A DNA stretch of 64,000 bases, from contig NZ_MAFC01000026.1 of the NCBI RefSeq assembly GCF_002013465.1, forward strand, positions 62,001-126,000. The letters run 5' to 3'. Position numbers and translations under genes: made by a program. This stretch comes from Mycobacterium sp. D16R12. GTDB taxonomy: Bacteria; Actinomycetota; Actinomycetes; Mycobacteriales; Mycobacteriaceae. The notes under the pieces were generated by a model, which worked only from the letters and a program-made list of their open reading frames with translations, did not search any database and was not told where the DNA came from. Numbering within the stretch: position 1 is the first letter of the stretch; every line of letters starts with the position of its first letter. Of the stretch, positions 8,342 to 19,066 are shown piece by piece.

Positions 8342-8611
8342 CTAGCCGCGTGCCGCGATGCGGACCTGCACCTCGGGACGCCGCAGCGGAGGCACCGTCT
8401 TGGGTGGCTGCCGACGTGCCGGCAATGTCTCCAGCAGACGCATCGTCGTGGCCGTCACGTCTGCCACCGCGTGCTCAAATGCTTCCCGGTTGGCATCGGA
8501 AGTCTTCTGAATCCCGCTGATCTTGCGGATGTATTGCCGCGCCGCCGCCTCGATCTCCTGGTCGGTCGCGGCAGGCTCCAGCCCGCGTAGTTCGGTGATG
8601 TTCCTGCACAT
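8342..8611 (-). CDS. DUF2277 family protein
   Basis: 89-residue small cytoplasmic protein starting MCRNITELRGLEPAATDQEI, the hallmark of DUF2277, with AAARQYIRKISGI and EAFEHAVADVTATTMRLLETLP following. The family is widespread in actinobacteria and has no established role. The N-terminal MCRNI begins the family, which fixes the start. It is convergent with the preceding secreted-protein gene (11-bp gap) and divergent from the acyl-CoA dehydrogenase operon. Confidence 0.85.
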   Translation of the reverse strand: MCRNITELRGLEPAATDQEIEAAARQYIRKISGIQKTSDANREAFEHAVADVTATTMRLLETLPARRQPPKTVPPLRRPEVQVRIAARG

Positions 8612-8692
8612 ACCTATGACAGTAGGAAGACAATCCGGAAGACGCCATGCCCCACCCACCGGTTAGTTTGCATGCGCGTGTATACGTAAGGC

Positions 8693-9934
8693 ATGCCAGT
8701 GACGTCATCGGAGCCGTCTAGCGCGGGATCCAACGCTCTTCACGCGAGCGGCTCATCGCAACGCGACCGGCTCGCCGCCGCCGCGCACGAGGTCCTGTCC
8801 ACCCATCCCCCTGCCTCCACCCCGGTCGCGGAGCTGCTCGGCGCCGTCTACGACGCGGGCCTGGCCTGGGTCCACTTCCCGGTTGGTCTCGGCGGTCTGA
8901 ACGCACCGCCCGCGCTGCAGGCCGTCTCCGACACCATCCTGCGTGCAGCGGGCATGCCAGATCCGTTGTTCATCAACGTGATCGGGTATGGCATGGCGGC
9001 TCCCACGGTGCTCGCACACGGACAACCCGAACTGACCCAGCGGATTCTGCGTCCGCTATTCACCGGTGAGGAACTCTGGTGTCAGCTGTTCAGTGAGCCC
9101 GGCGCGGGATCCGATCTTGCGGGGCTGGCCACCCGCGCGGTGCGTGACGGCGACGACTGGATCATCAACGGTCAGAAGGTGTGGACCTCGGGCGCCCATC
9201 AGGCGCGCTGGGCGCTGCTGGTGGCGCGGAGCAATCCCGAGGTACCCAAGCACCGCGGGCTGACCTACTTCGTGGTCGACATGACCGATCCCGGCGTCGA
9301 GGTCCGTCCACTGCGCCAGATGACCGGTGATGCCGAGTTCAACGAGGTGTATCTCACCGATGTCCGCATCCCGGACGCGCAGCGTCTGGGCAATGAAGGC
9401 GACGGCTGGCGAGTCTCGATGACCACGCTGATGAACGAGCGCAGCGCGCTGGGCGGGGCGTTCGACCACGGCCGTGGCGGCGGATCGATCGGCAACGCTC
9501 TGAGCCTTTGGAAGCAGCGGCCCGACCTGCACACCCCCGAGCTGCGAGCCAAGCTGACGAATCTGTTCGTGCGCTCGGAGGGAAACCGTTACGGCACGCA
9601 GATGCGGATCGCCGCCCAGGGCGATGCACCGATGGGGCCGGAGGGGTCGATCGGCAAGCTGATGGGTGCAGAACTCAACCAGCAGATCTACGACTTCTGC
9701 GTCGAACTGCTGGGCATTGAGGCGACCCTGTACGCCTCCTACGACATGCGGCGAGTCGTCGAGGATGACCGCCGCGCCGACACCATGTGGGCGTTCCTAC
9801 GGTCCAAGGCCAACACCATCGAGGGCGGCACCTCCGACGTGATGCGCAACATCATCGGAGAACGCGTTCTCGGACTACCCGGCGATATCCGGGTTGATAC
9901 CGACAAAGCATGGAAGGACGTGCCCCGCGGATGA
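8693..9934 (+). CDS. Acyl-CoA dehydrogenase, first subunit (FadE)
   Basis: 413-residue flavoprotein of the acyl-CoA dehydrogenase family. Motifs include LFSEPGAGSDLAGL (about 140), DDWIINGQKVWTSGAHQA (FAD/substrate face, about 158), MNERSALGG and the C-terminal ANTIEGGTSDVMRNIIGERVL that contacts FAD. It overlaps the next fadE by 4 nt (ATGA). Paired unequal FadE subunits in mycobacteria are known to form alpha2beta2 enzymes acting on steroid or branched acyl-CoA; membership here is inference. Substrate not identifiable from sequence. Confidence 0.9.
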   Translation: MPVTSSEPSSAGSNALHASGSSQRDRLAAAAHEVLSTHPPASTPVAELLGAVYDAGLAWVHFPVGLGGLNAPPALQAVSDTILRAAGMPDPLFINVIGYGMAAPTVLAHGQPELTQRILRPLFTGEELWCQLFSEPGAGSDLAGLATRAVRDGDDWIINGQKVWTSGAHQARWALLVARSNPEVPKHRGLTYFVVDMTDPGVEVRPLRQMTGDAEFNEVYLTDVRIPDAQRLGNEGDGWRVSMTTLMNERSALGGAFDHGRGGGSIGNALSLWKQRPDLHTPELRAKLTNLFVRSEGNRYGTQMRIAAQGDAPMGPEGSIGKLMGAELNQQIYDFCVELLGIEATLYASYDMRRVVEDDRRADTMWAFLRSKANTIEGGTSDVMRNIIGERVLGLPGDIRVDTDKAWKDVPRG

Positions 9935-11043
9935 GTGAGTTCGAGTTCACCGAAGAGCACGGCGACCTGCGCTCGCTGGTACGTAGTTGGTGCGAACGGG
10001 TCTGGACACCCGAGCATGTACGCCAGATCGCCGATGCCGGCACCGTCGACCTGGACGCCTGGCACGCCCTGGGCTCCGAGCTGGGCGTGGTGGGGCTGAG
10101 CCTGCCCGAAGAATATGGCGGCGGCGGCCTGGGCGTTATCGAATTATCCATCGTGGCAGAGGAACTGGGGCGCACCCTGGCGTGTCTTCCGTGGATATCG
10201 AGCGCGGCACTGGGGGCTACCGCGCTGGCTGCAAGCGGCGACAGTGACGCCCTTGCCGAATGGGTACCCGCCCTGGCCTCCGGCGAGAAGACGATCACGC
10301 TGGCCGGTGGACGCACCCGGTTGGCCGACGCCATCACCGTGTCCGCCGAATCCGACAGCGACGGATGGAAGCTCACCGGGGACGCCGAGCACGTTCCGGA
10401 CGGCGCCACCGCCGACGTGATTCTGGTGCTCGCCGATACCGACTCGGGTCCAACCCTTTTCGCGGTCGACGGGAACGCGCAGGGGGTCGACCGGCACGCT
10501 CTGGCCACCCTGGATCTGACCCGACGCCAGGCCAACATCCACTTCGACTCCGCTGCGGCGCGCGTAATCGGCGAGCAGGGGCAGGGCGCGGATGTCGTGA
10601 CCAGAGCACTAGACGTCGCCGCCACCGTGCTAGCGGCCGAACAAGCCGGTATCGCCGCCTATATGCTCGGTGTGACAACCGAATACGCCAAGTCCCGAAT
10701 TCAGTTCGGGCGGACCATCGGTTCGTTCCAAGCCGTCAAACACCGCCTCGCCGATATGGCCGCGGCAGCCGGGAACGTACGTGGCGCCGCCTATCACGCG
10801 GCCTGGTCACATGACGACCCGAGCCTGGACGATCCCGCGCTGGCCAGCAGCATCGCCCAGCAGGTGGCATCGGCCGGTGCGGTAGAAGTAACCGCCAAGG
10901 CCATCCAGAGCCATGGCGGTATCGGATTTACCTGGGAACACCCGGCCCACCTGTACTACAAACGGGCCGTTAGCAATTCGGCACTCTTCGGAGGCCGCGC
11001 AGTCCACGCCGAACGAATCGCCAAGGAGGTTATCGACGCATGA
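9931..11043 (+). CDS. Acyl-CoA dehydrogenase, second subunit (FadE)
   Basis: 370 residues. N-terminal helical domain (LRSLVRSWCERVWTPEHVRQ; GLSLPEEYGGGGLG), a degenerate middle domain, and a well-kept C-terminal domain (KSRIQFGRTIGSFQAVKHRLADM; IQSHGGIGFTWEHPAHLYYKRA). ATG 9931 overlaps the first fadE stop and is preferred over an in-frame upstream ATG at 9910. Shape and tight coupling are those of the partner subunit in heteromeric mycobacterial ACADs. The downstream enoyl-CoA hydratase also overlaps by 4 nt, giving an ordered dehydrogenation-hydration cassette. Confidence 0.88.
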   Translation: MSEFEFTEEHGDLRSLVRSWCERVWTPEHVRQIADAGTVDLDAWHALGSELGVVGLSLPEEYGGGGLGVIELSIVAEELGRTLACLPWISSAALGATALAASGDSDALAEWVPALASGEKTITLAGGRTRLADAITVSAESDSDGWKLTGDAEHVPDGATADVILVLADTDSGPTLFAVDGNAQGVDRHALATLDLTRRQANIHFDSAAARVIGEQGQGADVVTRALDVAATVLAAEQAGIAAYMLGVTTEYAKSRIQFGRTIGSFQAVKHRLADMAAAAGNVRGAAYHAAWSHDDPSLDDPALASSIAQQVASAGAVEVTAKAIQSHGGIGFTWEHPAHLYYKRAVSNSALFGGRAVHAERIAKEVIDA

Positions 11044-11798
11044 CCGAACAGATTCTCTTGACGCAGACCGAAGACCGGATCTGCACCATCACACTGAACC
11101 GGCCGCAGGCCCGTAATGCGCTGAGCAAGGCCCTCGGTGAGGAGATCGTCAAGGCCGTCACCGCGGCCGACGCCGACGCCGATGTTGACGTGATGATCCT
11201 GACCGCCGCCGACCCGGTGTTCTGCGCGGGTGTCGACCTCAAGGAACTGGGCAGCGGTGACCGTGCCGACACCCTGGACCCGTGGTGGCCAGAGCTGTCC
11301 AAGCCCGTCATCGGCGCCATCAACGGGGCCGCCGTCACCGGCGGCCTGGAGCTGGCGCTGGCCTGCGACATCCTGATCGCCTCGGAGAAGGCACGTTTCG
11401 CCGATACCCATGCGCGCGTCGGCATCCTGCCCACTTGGGGACTGACCACCCTGCTGCCGCTCTCGGTGGGACGCGGGCTGGCACGACGCATGAGCCTCAC
11501 AGGCGACTACCTCTCGGCCGAGGACGCGCTGCGCGCCGGCCTGGTCACCGAGGTGGTTGCCCATGAGGAGCTGCTGCCGGCCGCCAAGAGGCTCGCCGCC
11601 ACCATCGCCGGGAACAATCAGCCCGCGGTGCGCGAGCTCCTGGCCTCCTACCGCCGCATCGAGTCCGAGCTCGTCGGCAACGGCCTGCAGGTTGCCCTCG
11701 ACGACGCCCACCGGTGGATCGAGCAGAACTCCATCGCCGAGGGTGTCGAGGAACGTCGCGCGGCCATCATGGAGCGCGGGCGCAACCAGAACGCCTGA
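11040..11798 (+). CDS. Enoyl-CoA hydratase/isomerase family protein
   Basis: 252-residue crotonase-fold protein: CTITLNRPQARNALSKAL, oxyanion-hole residues in DPVFCAGVDLKELG and NGAAVTGGLELALACD, then FADTHARVGILPTWGLTTLLP. In that last stretch the usual catalytic Glu positions near GG(L)E and P(E)xxxG read GLEL (Glu kept) and ILPTWG (Glu not obvious), so hydratase activity is plausible but not certain. It is the third gene of the coupled fadE-fadE-ech operon, likely acting after dehydrogenation in beta-oxidation of an unidentified acyl-CoA. Confidence 0.88.
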   Translation: MTEQILLTQTEDRICTITLNRPQARNALSKALGEEIVKAVTAADADADVDVMILTAADPVFCAGVDLKELGSGDRADTLDPWWPELSKPVIGAINGAAVTGGLELALACDILIASEKARFADTHARVGILPTWGLTTLLPLSVGRGLARRMSLTGDYLSAEDALRAGLVTEVVAHEELLPAAKRLAATIAGNNQPAVRELLASYRRIESELVGNGLQVALDDAHRWIEQNSIAEGVEERRAAIMERGRNQNA

Positions 11799-11897
11799 CG
11801 TTCGAGGCGATACAGGGCGATCCGGCGGCATGCGGGGTCGGCCACGAGTACCGCAAACGGCAGTAACCGGTTTCACTCCGAAATGCCGCGGTAACCC

Positions 11898-12119
11898 CTA
11901 CATCAGGTGCGGCGTCTCCTTGTGAACTTTGTGGTCGTGATGCACGGTGCCGCCTACCACCGCGAATCCCAGCCCCGCGGTGACCAATAGCGTGATGGCC
12001 GCGACCATTCCCCAGCCATGATGTCCGGAGGCCAACGCCGCCAGCCCCAACGCGGTGATCGTGACCGACATCAGTCCAAGGAAGTAGCCGGTCCATACGG
12101 CAAATCGATCAAGGTTCAT
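11898..12119 (-). CDS. Small two-TM membrane protein
   Basis: 73 residues with two hydrophobic segments (VWTGYFLGLMSVTITALGLA; WGMVAAITLLVTAGLGFAVV) and a His-rich tail (GTVHHDHKVHKETPHLM) that could bind metal. ATG 12119 is chosen because of an AGGAGG 9 bp upstream. I do not recognise the family. It is divergent from the Pro-rich protein gene across a CRP-like site. Confidence 0.7.
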   Translation of the reverse strand: MNLDRFAVWTGYFLGLMSVTITALGLAALASGHHGWGMVAAITLLVTAGLGFAVVGGTVHHDHKVHKETPHLM

Positions 12120-12162
12120 TTCGAAACACCTCCTCATCCAGCGTTTCCCAGAATACTCCGCA

Positions 12163-12178
12163 AGTGACCTGGATCACA
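12163..12178. promoter_or_regulatory. CRP/Cmr-type site
   Basis: AGTGACCTGGATCACA contains GTGA-N6-TCAC, a perfect dyad core, plus the 3' A of the mycobacterial CRP consensus TGTGA-N6-TCACA; only the outer T of the left arm differs. It lies 44 bp upstream of the small membrane protein start and 62 bp upstream of the Pro-rich protein start. Confidence 0.5.
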
Positions 12179-12240
12179 TAGTCAAGCGCTGGCAAACCCC
12201 CGATATCATCGAGTGAGCTACACGATCAGGGGGGAGAAAC

Positions 12241-12603
12241 ATGTCCTATGCACAGCAATATCCGGCCGCACCGCCCAGGTACTTTCAGGTACGGCTGACC
12301 AAGCACACCGGGATGCTGATCATGTTCAGCACCCGGTCATACACGATCACCGGGACCCTTGAGCAGTGCGAGGCCGCCTACCGCGACGCGCAGACCCACA
12401 ATCTGGCGGCCGGATGGTGGAGCTTCCTGTCCATCCTCGTCATGAACTGGGTCGCGATCTTCGGAAATATGGGGCAGATCAAGCAGATTCGGCGATTGGC
12501 AGCGCAGCCCCCGACATACCAGGGCTACCCAGCTGCGGGATACCCACCGCCGCCGGCCGGATACCCGCAGCCGCAGTATCCGCAGTACCCCCCGGTGCAC
12601 TGA
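12241..12603 (+). CDS. Membrane-associated protein with Pro/Tyr-rich tail
   Basis: 120 residues: an N-terminal segment MSYAQQYPAAPPRYFQVRLT, one hydrophobic helix (WWSFLSILVMNWVAIFGNMG) and a low-complexity C-terminal tail of PPxYxGYP-type repeats (PTYQGYPAAGYPPPPAGYPQ and onward). GGGGGGAGAAAC precedes the ATG, a strong Shine-Dalgarno. Function unknown; such tails often mediate protein interaction at the membrane (inference). Its stop abuts the convergent dinF stop. Confidence 0.75.
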   Translation: MSYAQQYPAAPPRYFQVRLTKHTGMLIMFSTRSYTITGTLEQCEAAYRDAQTHNLAAGWWSFLSILVMNWVAIFGNMGQIKQIRRLAAQPPTYQGYPAAGYPPPPAGYPQPQYPQYPPVH

Positions 12604-13911
12604 TCACGTGCCGGTCCCCGGCACCGCCCAGCGGCCCGATGCTGCGCGCCATCCGACCATCAGCAGCCGCAGCACCAGGAAAAGGGTGAGCCCGGACCAA
12701 ATTCCGGCGAGCCCCCACCCGAAGGCCAGCGACAACCACACCAGCGGCAGGAACCCGCACAGCGCGCTGATCATGGTGACGTTGCGCATGAACCGGGCGT
12801 CGGCGGCACCCAGCAGCACCCCATCCAGCGCGAACACGAGACCCGAAATCGGCAACTGGCACACCAGGAACCACCATGGCACGTGCATCTGATGCAACAC
12901 CGTGGCATCGGAAGTGAACAGCCCCGGCAGTACCGGAGCGCCGAGGGCAAGAAGGGCCGCCAGTACTACCGCGAAGCCCAGCGAGAACGCCGTCACTCTC
13001 CACGCCACCGACTTGGCCTCCGGCACCCGGGCCGCCCCCAGCGCGGCACCGACGAGGGTTTGCGCCGCGATGGCAAGTGAATCAAGAACCAGCGCAAGAA
13101 AACTCCACATCTGCAGGACCACCTGATGCGCCGCCAGCGCTGCCGCCCCAAACCGAGCGGCCACCGCCGCGGCACTGATGAAGCAGGCCTGGAACGCCAG
13201 ACTGCGCACCAGCAGATCGCGCGCCAGCACCAGCTGTGCGCGCAGCACGGGAGGATCCATCCCGAGCCGAACGTGCTCGACATGCAGGGCGCGCAAGAAG
13301 AGGATTGCGGCCAGCCACTGCCCCACCAGATTGGCGATGGCAGACCCCGCCACACCCATCCGGGGTGCTCCGAGCAATCCGTAGATCAGCACCGGGCACA
13401 GCACTGCCGAAACCGCAAAGCCGACAATCACATACCGCAACGGCCTGACCGTATTCTGCACTCCCCGCATCCACCCGTTACCGGCGAGCGAGACCAGGAT
13501 TGCGGGCGCCGCGAAGATGGCGATACGCACCCACGCCAGACCCTGAGCGGCCACATCCGGTGCCGCGGCGATGGCCCGGACCACCGGCGCGGCCACCACA
13601 TTCACGATGAGCACCAGGGCGGCCCCGATAAGAAGCGCCAACCAGGTCGCCTGCACACCCTCGTGGACCGCACCTGGGCGATCACAGGAGCCGAACAGTC
13701 GTGCCGCACGGGCGGTGGTGCCGTACGAGAGGAAGGTCAACTGCGTTGCGACAAGCGAAAGCACCAGCCCCCCGACGGCCAAACCTGCCAAAGACACCGC
13801 TCCCAGACGGCCCACCATGGCGATATCGAAAAGTAAATACAACGGCTCGGCCGCCAATACGCCCAACGCAGGCACCGCCAAAGTGATGATTCGGCGGGCC
13901 AGTCCGGACAT
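12604..13911 (-). CDS. dinF: MATE-family efflux transporter (DinF-like)
   Basis: 435-residue integral membrane protein with about twelve hydrophobic segments; MATE signature regions include LAVPALGVLAAEPLYLLFDI (N-terminal half) and a second repeat beginning near SLAFQACFISAAAVAARFGA, with AALAAHQVVLQMWSFLALVL. Drives proton- or Na-coupled export of cationic compounds in the family. ATG 13911 aligns with the M. tuberculosis protein; a TTG at 13938 overlapping the nrnA stop is an alternative start. It ends the rimP-to-dinF operon. Confidence 0.88.
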   Translation of the reverse strand: MSGLARRIITLAVPALGVLAAEPLYLLFDIAMVGRLGAVSLAGLAVGGLVLSLVATQLTFLSYGTTARAARLFGSCDRPGAVHEGVQATWLALLIGAALVLIVNVVAAPVVRAIAAAPDVAAQGLAWVRIAIFAAPAILVSLAGNGWMRGVQNTVRPLRYVIVGFAVSAVLCPVLIYGLLGAPRMGVAGSAIANLVGQWLAAILFLRALHVEHVRLGMDPPVLRAQLVLARDLLVRSLAFQACFISAAAVAARFGAAALAAHQVVLQMWSFLALVLDSLAIAAQTLVGAALGAARVPEAKSVAWRVTAFSLGFAVVLAALLALGAPVLPGLFTSDATVLHQMHVPWWFLVCQLPISGLVFALDGVLLGAADARFMRNVTMISALCGFLPLVWLSLAFGWGLAGIWSGLTLFLVLRLLMVGWRAASGRWAVPGTGT

Positions 13912-13930
13912 CCCGGCCGTGCCGGTGGCG

Positions 13931-14926
13931 TCAGTCAAGGGCGCGAACCAGCGCCGCCACCACCTCGTCGACCGGGCCGGTCGCCGAGAACCCGGCGGCC
14001 AGCCGATGTCCACCGCCACCAAAGGTGCCCGCTACCGCGGATAGGTCCACCGCGGAACGGGCCCGCATCGATATCGACCAATGCTCGGGCTCGATCTCCT
14101 TGAACACCGCCGTGACCTCGGCCTCGTTGGTGGTACGGACGATGTCGACGATCGACTCGACTTCCTCGGTGCGCGCACAGGACCACACATCATGGGTGAC
14201 AACGGCATACACCAGACCCGCGCCCTTGACCGCATCGGGGATCAACTGCGCGGTGCCCAGCACGCGCGACAAGATCGGCAGCCAGACGAACGGGTGCGAA
14301 TCCATGAAGGTGCGGGTGATATTCACACCGTCGGCACCCAAGTCCAGCAACCGGGCCGCCAGCCGGTGCCCCTGCGCGGTGGCCCAGCGGAAAGACCCAC
14401 TGTCGGTGACCAAACCCGCGTACAAACAGTGCGCCATCTCGGGGGTGATGTTCACCCCCCAGGCGTCGAGCAACCGAGCCACCATCATCGTCGTCGAATC
14501 AGCTTCGATATCAACGTAATTCGCAGTACCAAAGAGCTCATTGGACACATGATGGTCGATGACCAGCACCGGTGCCGGACCCTCAACCAGTTCGCCCAGT
14601 TGGCCAAGCCGCCGCACACTCGGGCTGTCGACCGTGACCACCAGATCGGGGTCTCGGCGCAGCTCGTGCGGCGGAACCAACAGTTCTGCACCAGGCAGGG
14701 TTCCCACTGACTCCGGAGCCGCCGCCGGCGCCCCAAAACTCACCTGGACGTCAACGCCCTTGGCCACCAACACCTGTCCGAGTGTCAACCCGCTGCCCAC
14801 AGTGTCGGCATCGGGATGCACGTGACAGATGATCACCACCCTCCTGGCCTTGGCCAGGAGCGCCACAGCGCCCTCTACGTCTACGCGTGCCCCCACGGCA
14901 CCCGCCTCAATCGGGACGGCGCTCAT
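13931..14926 (-). CDS. nrnA: Bifunctional oligoribonuclease / pAp phosphatase NrnA (DHH-DHHA1)
   Basis: 331 residues. DHH domain with CHVHPDADTVGSGLTLGQVL (about 33-52), VTVDSPSVRRLG, VLVIDHHVSN (about 115) and GLVTDSGSFRW, followed by DHHA1 with GTFGGGGHRLAAGFS near the C-terminus. The family degrades nanoRNA and hydrolyses 3'-phosphoadenosine 5'-phosphate; the M. tuberculosis orthologue also degrades cyclic dinucleotides. The ATG lies inside the 3' end of rbfA (20-nt overlap), which supports translational coupling and this start. Confidence 0.94.
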   Translation of the reverse strand: MSAVPIEAGAVGARVDVEGAVALLAKARRVVIICHVHPDADTVGSGLTLGQVLVAKGVDVQVSFGAPAAAPESVGTLPGAELLVPPHELRRDPDLVVTVDSPSVRRLGQLGELVEGPAPVLVIDHHVSNELFGTANYVDIEADSTTMMVARLLDAWGVNITPEMAHCLYAGLVTDSGSFRWATAQGHRLAARLLDLGADGVNITRTFMDSHPFVWLPILSRVLGTAQLIPDAVKGAGLVYAVVTHDVWSCARTEEVESIVDIVRTTNEAEVTAVFKEIEPEHWSISMRARSAVDLSAVAGTFGGGGHRLAAGFSATGPVDEVVAALVRALD

Positions 14927-15383
14927 CGTCCTCGTCGGGTGCGGACTCCTCTGCCGGGGTCGCCTTGTAGGGATCGGTGTCACCGGCATGCACGGCTCCC
15001 TGCCGGACCTCGGCGAGCGCGGCATCAGCCGCACGCGTCCGGTCCAGCAGTTCCTCCATATGCCGCGCGGTATCGGCGATGGTATCGAGCACGAAGGTCA
15101 GGGTGGGCGTGAACCTCACCCCTGTCCCGGCACCCACCTTGGTTCGGAGCACACCCTTTGCCTTTTCTAGCGCAGCCGCCGCGCCGGGGTAATCCGGCTC
15201 GTCGGACAGAGTCTGCCCCATCACGGTGTAGTACACGGTCGCATCGTGCAGATCGTTGGTCACCCGAGTATCGGTGACCGTGACCATCGTCAGCCTCGGG
15301 TCTTTGATCTCGTACTCGATCGCCGAGGCGACGATGGCCCCGATCCGCTTCGCCAGTCGCCGCGCGCGAGCCGGATCGGCCAC
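14907..15383 (-). CDS. rbfA: Ribosome-binding factor A
   Basis: 158-residue 30S maturation and cold-adaptation factor. KH-type core with ARRLAKRIGAIVASAIEYEI, KDPRLTMVTVTDTRVT, LEKAKGVLRTKVG and LTFVLDTIADTARHMEELLD. An acidic C-terminal tail (EESAPDEDDERRPD) extends beyond the core as in other mycobacteria. One base separates it from infB and it overlaps nrnA, so the three are certainly co-translated. Confidence 0.96.
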   Translation of the reverse strand: MADPARARRLAKRIGAIVASAIEYEIKDPRLTMVTVTDTRVTNDLHDATVYYTVMGQTLSDEPDYPGAAAALEKAKGVLRTKVGAGTGVRFTPTLTFVLDTIADTARHMEELLDRTRAADAALAEVRQGAVHAGDTDPYKATPAEESAPDEDDERRPD

Positions 15384-15384
15384 C

Positions 15385-18153
<2,769 letters not shown>

Positions 18154-18241
18154 TGCTCTCCTGTCTGCGAGGCAGCGGCTTCAGGCGCCGTGCCTCGTGT
18201 TAGCTGTGATGGACGATCATCATCGACGCTTCACGGTGTGC

Positions 18242-18559
18242 TCATTGTTTGTCGTTGCCAATCTCTTGGTATTCCTCAACAAGTTCGAAGACCGCGGAGG
18301 TATCCGGGTTTCCGCTGATCCGGAGCGCTCGCGCGAACGCTCGCCGCTTTACAGCCAGGTGATAACACTGCGCCGACCGATGCAACCACGCACCTCGGCC
18401 GGGCAATCTGCGACGGCTATCGACAACAACACGTCGATCATCCGTAGCAACCACACGAAGCAGATCTGCAGCCAACTCTCGCCCCCGGCAGCCGACGCAT
18501 GTCCGTACCGGTTTTCCGGTTTGGGCATGTGCGAACACCGAAGTCTCGCGCTGGATCAC
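18242..18559 (-). CDS. ylxR: YlxR family RNA-binding protein (DUF448)
   Basis: 105 residues with the family core PVRTCVGCRGRELAADLLRV, the LPGRGAWLHRSAQCYHLAVKRRAF stretch (key residues GRGAW, C, RRAF) and a basic surface. YlxR sits between nusA and infB in most bacteria; here it is separated from nusA by 2.1 kb of inserted genes. ATG 18559 gives a length near the M. tuberculosis protein. It is followed by infB after an 88-bp gap. Confidence 0.9.
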   Translation of the reverse strand: MIQRETSVFAHAQTGKPVRTCVGCRGRELAADLLRVVATDDRRVVVDSRRRLPGRGAWLHRSAQCYHLAVKRRAFARALRISGNPDTSAVFELVEEYQEIGNDKQ

Positions 18560-18632
18560 GGTTTAGTCTACCGTCCGCGACACCTTATTTATGAATCGGC
18601 CCACAGCCTCGAATGACACGGCTGTATTCCGG

Positions 18633-19066
18633 TCATCGAACCCCCGCTGCGACGAGCACCACAACACCAACCAACGCCAGTGCCTTGATGCACTCGAGGG
18701 CGACATACGCCAGGTGTACACGGCTGCGCCCGGGATACTCCGCGCCGTCGCGGATCGTATTGGTTCGTCTCATCATGGCTGGTCGCACAGCGGCCAGCTG
18801 GATTGCCAGACACACACATGCCGCGATCACCGCGGCCATCACACCGGCGGAGAGATTGCCCGGCACCGTGAGCAGCACCAGAGCCGAAGCCAACACACAC
18901 TCCACCGCGTTGAGCGCACGGAACACCAAGCGACCTATCGCGAGCCCACGGGGATCGTCACACCCGGTGCCCGGAACTTCAGCGGCGCCTCGATGAACGA
19001 GATCGCCACCACCAAGCCCAACCAGAATGCGGCCAGCGCTGCCACGACTGCATCTATGCGCGTCAT
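18633..19066 (-). pseudogene. Four-TM membrane protein gene with apparent -1 frameshift
   Basis: The first part reads MTRIDAVVAALAAFWLGLVV and on to APGVTIPVGSR, then stops at 18935. The next frame continues as GLAIGRLVFRALNAVECVLA and on to the stop at 18633. Adding one base near 18944 (GTGGGC to GTGGGCC) joins both into a smooth 144-residue protein with four hydrophobic segments. Either the gene is broken, the base call is wrong, or there is recoding. Its ATG overlaps the hmp stop (ATGA), so it belongs to the nsrR-hmp cassette. Family not recognised. Confidence 0.65.
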
